Positions 4,811 to 7,057 of a stretch of DNA of 7,057 bases are shown here, piece by piece (position 1 is the stretch's first letter; every line of letters starts with the position of its first letter). The position numbers and the translations under genes were made by a program. The notes below the pieces were generated by a model that ran no database searches, was not told the origin of the DNA, and saw only the letters and a program-made list of their open reading frames with translations. The DNA comes from JAPUIN01 sp041580375 (GTDB lineage: Bacteria; Acidobacteriota; Polarisedimenticolia; Gp22-AA2): assembly GCA_041580375.1 (NCBI GenBank), contig JBFGDZ010000173.1, positions 1-7,057 of the forward strand, read 5' to 3'.

Positions 4811-7057
4811 ATGGCCGATCACGACGTGCAGGCGCGTGGGGGAATCCCCCGGCGATCGTTCCTCCGGTGGCTCGGGGTCGGGGCGGGGACGACGGTGCTC
4901 GGCATGCACCTGCCGCTCGACCTCCTGAGGGCCGCCGACCCGGAGCAGAACCCCCTGGCCGGGGCCGTCGCGCGGGAGTGGGAGACGATCTACCGCGATC
5001 AATACCGCTACGATCGCACGTTCGACTGGGTCTGCTCGCCGAACGACACCCACGCGTGCCGAGTCCGCGCCTACGTGCGCAACGGCATCGTGACGCGGCT
5101 CGGCTCGACCTACGACTACGAGAAATACGCCGATCTGTACGGAAACCACGCCACGGTCAACTGGAATCCCCGCCAGTGCGCCAAGGGGTATACGTTCCAC
5201 CGCGTGATCTACGGGCCCTACCGTCTCAAGCACCCGATCATCAGGCGCGGTTGGAGGGCCTGGGCCGACGCGGGATTTCCCGAGCTGACGACGGAGCTGA
5301 AGAGCCGGTACCTCTTCGATCGCCGCGGCGAGGACGAGTTCGTGCAGATCTCGTGGCCCGACGCGTTCGACGTGATCGCGAAGGCGCTCGTCGCGATCTC
5401 GACCCGCTACAGCGGCGAGGAGGGCTCCCGTCGGCTGCTCGCCCAGGGCTACCAGCCGGAGATGGTCGAGGAGACCGGCGGCGCAGGCACCCGGTGCGTC
5501 AAGATGCGCGGGGGCATGGGCCTGCTCGGCGTGATCGGGAAGTACGGCATGTACCGCCTGAACAACTCCCTGGCCCTCCTGGACGCGAAGATCCGGGGAG
5601 TCGGCCGCGACGAGGCCCTGGCCGGCCGGAACTGGTCCAACTACACCTGGCACGGCGATCAGGCTCCGGGGCACCCGTGGGTGCACGGCCTGCAGACGTC
5701 CGACTGCGACTTCAACGATCTGCGCTTCTCCAAGCTGATCATCATGGACGGCAAGAACCTGGTCGAAAACAAGCTGACCGACTCTCACTGGTTCATCGAA
5801 TGCATGGAGCGCGGCGCGACGATCGTGGTCATCGCGCCCGAGTACGGCCCTCCCTCCACGAAGGCCGACTACTGGATTCCGATCCGCCCGCAGACCGACG
5901 CGGCTCTGTGGCTGGGCGTGACGCGCATGATGATCGAGAAGGGATGGTACGACGAGGACTTCGTCGTCCGCTTCACGGACTTCCCGCTTCTGGTGCGCAC
6001 CGATACGCTCAAGCGGCTGCGCGCGCATGAGGTCTTTCCCGACTATCGGTCGTCGCTGTCGAGCGACGGCCCGTCGGTCAGAGTGCAGGGCTTCACGGCG
6101 GATCAGCACGAGCGGCTGGGCGACTACGTCGTGTGGGATCGCGTGGCGAAGGAGCCGCGGGCCGTCACCCGGGACGACGTCGGTGGACGCCTGGCGGCGA
6201 AGGGGATCGCCCCGGCTCTCGACGGGACGTTCAGGATGAAACTCGCGGACGGCCGGACGGTGGAGGTCGCCACGCTCTGGAGCCTCTACAGCACTCATCT
6301 CAGGGATTACGACCTGGCCGCGGTCGCCGAGATCACCCAGGCGCCCCGCGCGCTGATCGAGCGGCTGGCACATGATCTCGCCACGCTGAAGCCGGTCGCC
6401 ATCCACCAGGGGGAGGGGATTAACCACTGGTTCCACGCCACCGAGATGAACCGCGCCGCGTACCTCCCGCTCATGCTCACCGGCAACATCGGGCAGCCGG
6501 GCGCCGGATGCCACACATGGGCCGGGAACTACAAGGCGGCGCTGTTCCAGGGCTCGCCGTGGACGGGCCCGGGCTTCAAGGGCTGGGTGTCCGAGGATCC
6601 GTTCGATCTCAATCTGGACGCGGAGGCGCCCGGCGAGACGGTGAAAACGCATGGATACACGAAGGGTGAGGAGCCGGCCTACTGGAATCACGGCGACCGG
6701 GCCCTCGTCGTGGAGACGCCGAAGTTCGGCCGCCGCAATTTCACCGGCAAGACTCACATGCCGACGCCCACCAAGGCTCTGATTTTCACCAACGTCAATC
6801 TGATCAACAACGCCAAATGGGCTTACGGCGTGATCAAGAACGTCAATCCCAACATCGAGATGATCGTCTCGCTCGACATTCAGATGACGGCCTCGATCGA
6901 GTACGCCGACATCGCCCTTCCGGCGAATTCCTGGCTGGAGTTCGAGGGGCTCGAGGTTACGGCGTCCTGTTCGAACCCCTTCCTGCAGATCTGGAAGGGA
7001 GGCATTCCGCCCGTCTTCGACAGCAAGGACGACCTGACGATCCTGGCGGGAATCGGC
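4811..7057 (+). CDS. nxrA: Tat-exported NxrA-like catalytic subunit, type II DMSO reductase family molybdoenzyme, C-terminus beyond the window
   Basis: I translated 749 residues from ATG 4811 with no stop before the edge; relatives run to about 1,100 or more. A Tat signal RRSFLRWLGVGAG (14-26) predicts folded export to the periplasm. The N-terminal Fe-S region has Cys75, Asp79, Cys83 and Cys123 in CSPNDTHAC and NPRQC. WHGDQAPGHP (280-289) aligns without gaps with the NarG segment that carries the Mo-ligand aspartate, making Asp283 the likely Mo ligand. DWVCSPNDTHACRVRAYVR, NPRQCAKGYTFHRV, GNIGQPGAGCHTWAGNYK and LFQGSPWTGPGFKGW strongly recall the periplasmic NXR of Nitrospira and anammox bacteria. 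The reaction is probably nitrite to nitrate, or the reverse, at a Mo-bis-MGD centre. A role as nitrate, chlorate or selenate reductase cannot be excluded. The gene follows the three-haem gamma-like gene by 14 nt. A beta subunit with four Fe-S clusters is expected downstream. Confidence 0.88.
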   Translation, partial: MADHDVQARGGIPRRSFLRWLGVGAGTTVLGMHLPLDLLRAADPEQNPLAGAVAREWETIYRDQYRYDRTFDWVCSPNDTHACRVRAYVRNGIVTRLGSTYDYEKYADLYGNHATVNWNPRQCAKGYTFHRVIYGPYRLKHPIIRRGWRAWADAGFPELTTELKSRYLFDRRGEDEFVQISWPDAFDVIAKALVAISTRYSGEEGSRRLLAQGYQPEMVEETGGAGTRCVKMRGGMGLLGVIGKYGMYRLNNSLALLDAKIRGVGRDEALAGRNWSNYTWHGDQAPGHPWVHGLQTSDCDFNDLRFSKLIIMDGKNLVENKLTDSHWFIECMERGATIVVIAPEYGPPSTKADYWIPIRPQTDAALWLGVTRMMIEKGWYDEDFVVRFTDFPLLVRTDTLKRLRAHEVFPDYRSSLSSDGPSVRVQGFTADQHERLGDYVVWDRVAKEPRAVTRDDVGGRLAAKGIAPALDGTFRMKLADGRTVEVATLWSLYSTHLRDYDLAAVAEITQAPRALIERLAHDLATLKPVAIHQGEGINHWFHATEMNRAAYLPLMLTGNIGQPGAGCHTWAGNYKAALFQGSPWTGPGFKGWVSEDPFDLNLDAEAPGETVKTHGYTKGEEPAYWNHGDRALVVETPKFGRRNFTGKTHMPTPTKALIFTNVNLINNAKWAYGVIKNVNPNIEMIVSLDIQMTASIEYADIALPANSWLEFEGLEVTASCSNPFLQIWKGGIPPVFDSKDDLTILAGIG

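Noticed and set aside
4804..6030. 408-codon open frame on the plus strand overlapping the NxrA-like gene
   Set aside because: It is out of frame with the conserved molybdoenzyme that starts at 4811. Its translation is Arg- and Pro-rich low-complexity sequence.
4628..6757. 709-codon open frame on the minus strand opposite the cytochrome and NxrA-like genes
   Set aside because: It is a G+C-driven antisense frame. Its translation is rich in Arg, Val, His and Pro with no recognisable domain, while the plus strand encodes conserved respiratory proteins.
1..7057. CRISPR arrays, tRNA or rRNA genes, insertion sequences, prophage or defence genes
   Set aside because: I saw no spaced direct repeats, RNA gene signatures, transposase or integrase motifs, or phage-like genes in the window.

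Overview
The window is G+C-rich DNA, roughly two-thirds G+C by eye. It comes from a bacterium with a periplasm: it encodes two predicted lipoproteins, periplasmic c-type haem domains and a Tat-exported molybdoenzyme. GTG starts are common. The sequence does not fix the phylum. The closest resemblance I recognise for the last gene is to the periplasmic nitrite oxidoreductase (NXR) alpha subunits of Nitrospira and anammox bacteria.

Layout. (1) Positions 604 to 1, minus strand: the N-terminal 201 residues of a DinB/EgtB-like non-haem iron enzyme (SUMF1/EgtB/PvdO superfamily), running off the left edge. A sigma70-like promoter lies so close to its start that the mRNA may be almost leaderless. (2) Positions 605-689: a short divergent intergenic region. 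(3) Positions 690-3046, plus strand: a tight three-gene operon for a quaternary-amine/osmoprotectant ABC transporter of the OpuC/OpuB type. It has an ATPase without CBS domains, one permease and one lipoprotein substrate-binding protein, and all three genes start with GTG. (4) Positions 3047-3215: an intergenic region with an FNR/CRP-family-like dyad and a G+C-rich hairpin. (5) Positions 3216-4796: a predicted lipoprotein with two tandem cytochrome c domains fused to an ethylbenzene-dehydrogenase-type haem b domain. (6) Positions 4811-7057 and beyond: a Tat-exported, NxrA-like catalytic subunit of the type II DMSO reductase family. Its first 749 residues are present and the C-terminus is cut off.

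How the genes work together. Genes 5 and 6 are 14 nt apart and read as the start of a respiratory operon. The molybdoenzyme would interconvert nitrite and nitrate (or reduce a related oxyanion) in the periplasm. The three-haem lipoprotein would carry electrons between the enzyme and the respiratory chain. An iron-sulfur beta subunit would be expected just downstream of the window. The transporter operon and the EgtB-like gene have no obvious mechanistic link to this operon. The points most worth a second look are the fused three-haem gamma-like protein, the non-canonical FS0 cluster ligands of the NxrA-like subunit, and the FNR-like dyad upstream of the pair.
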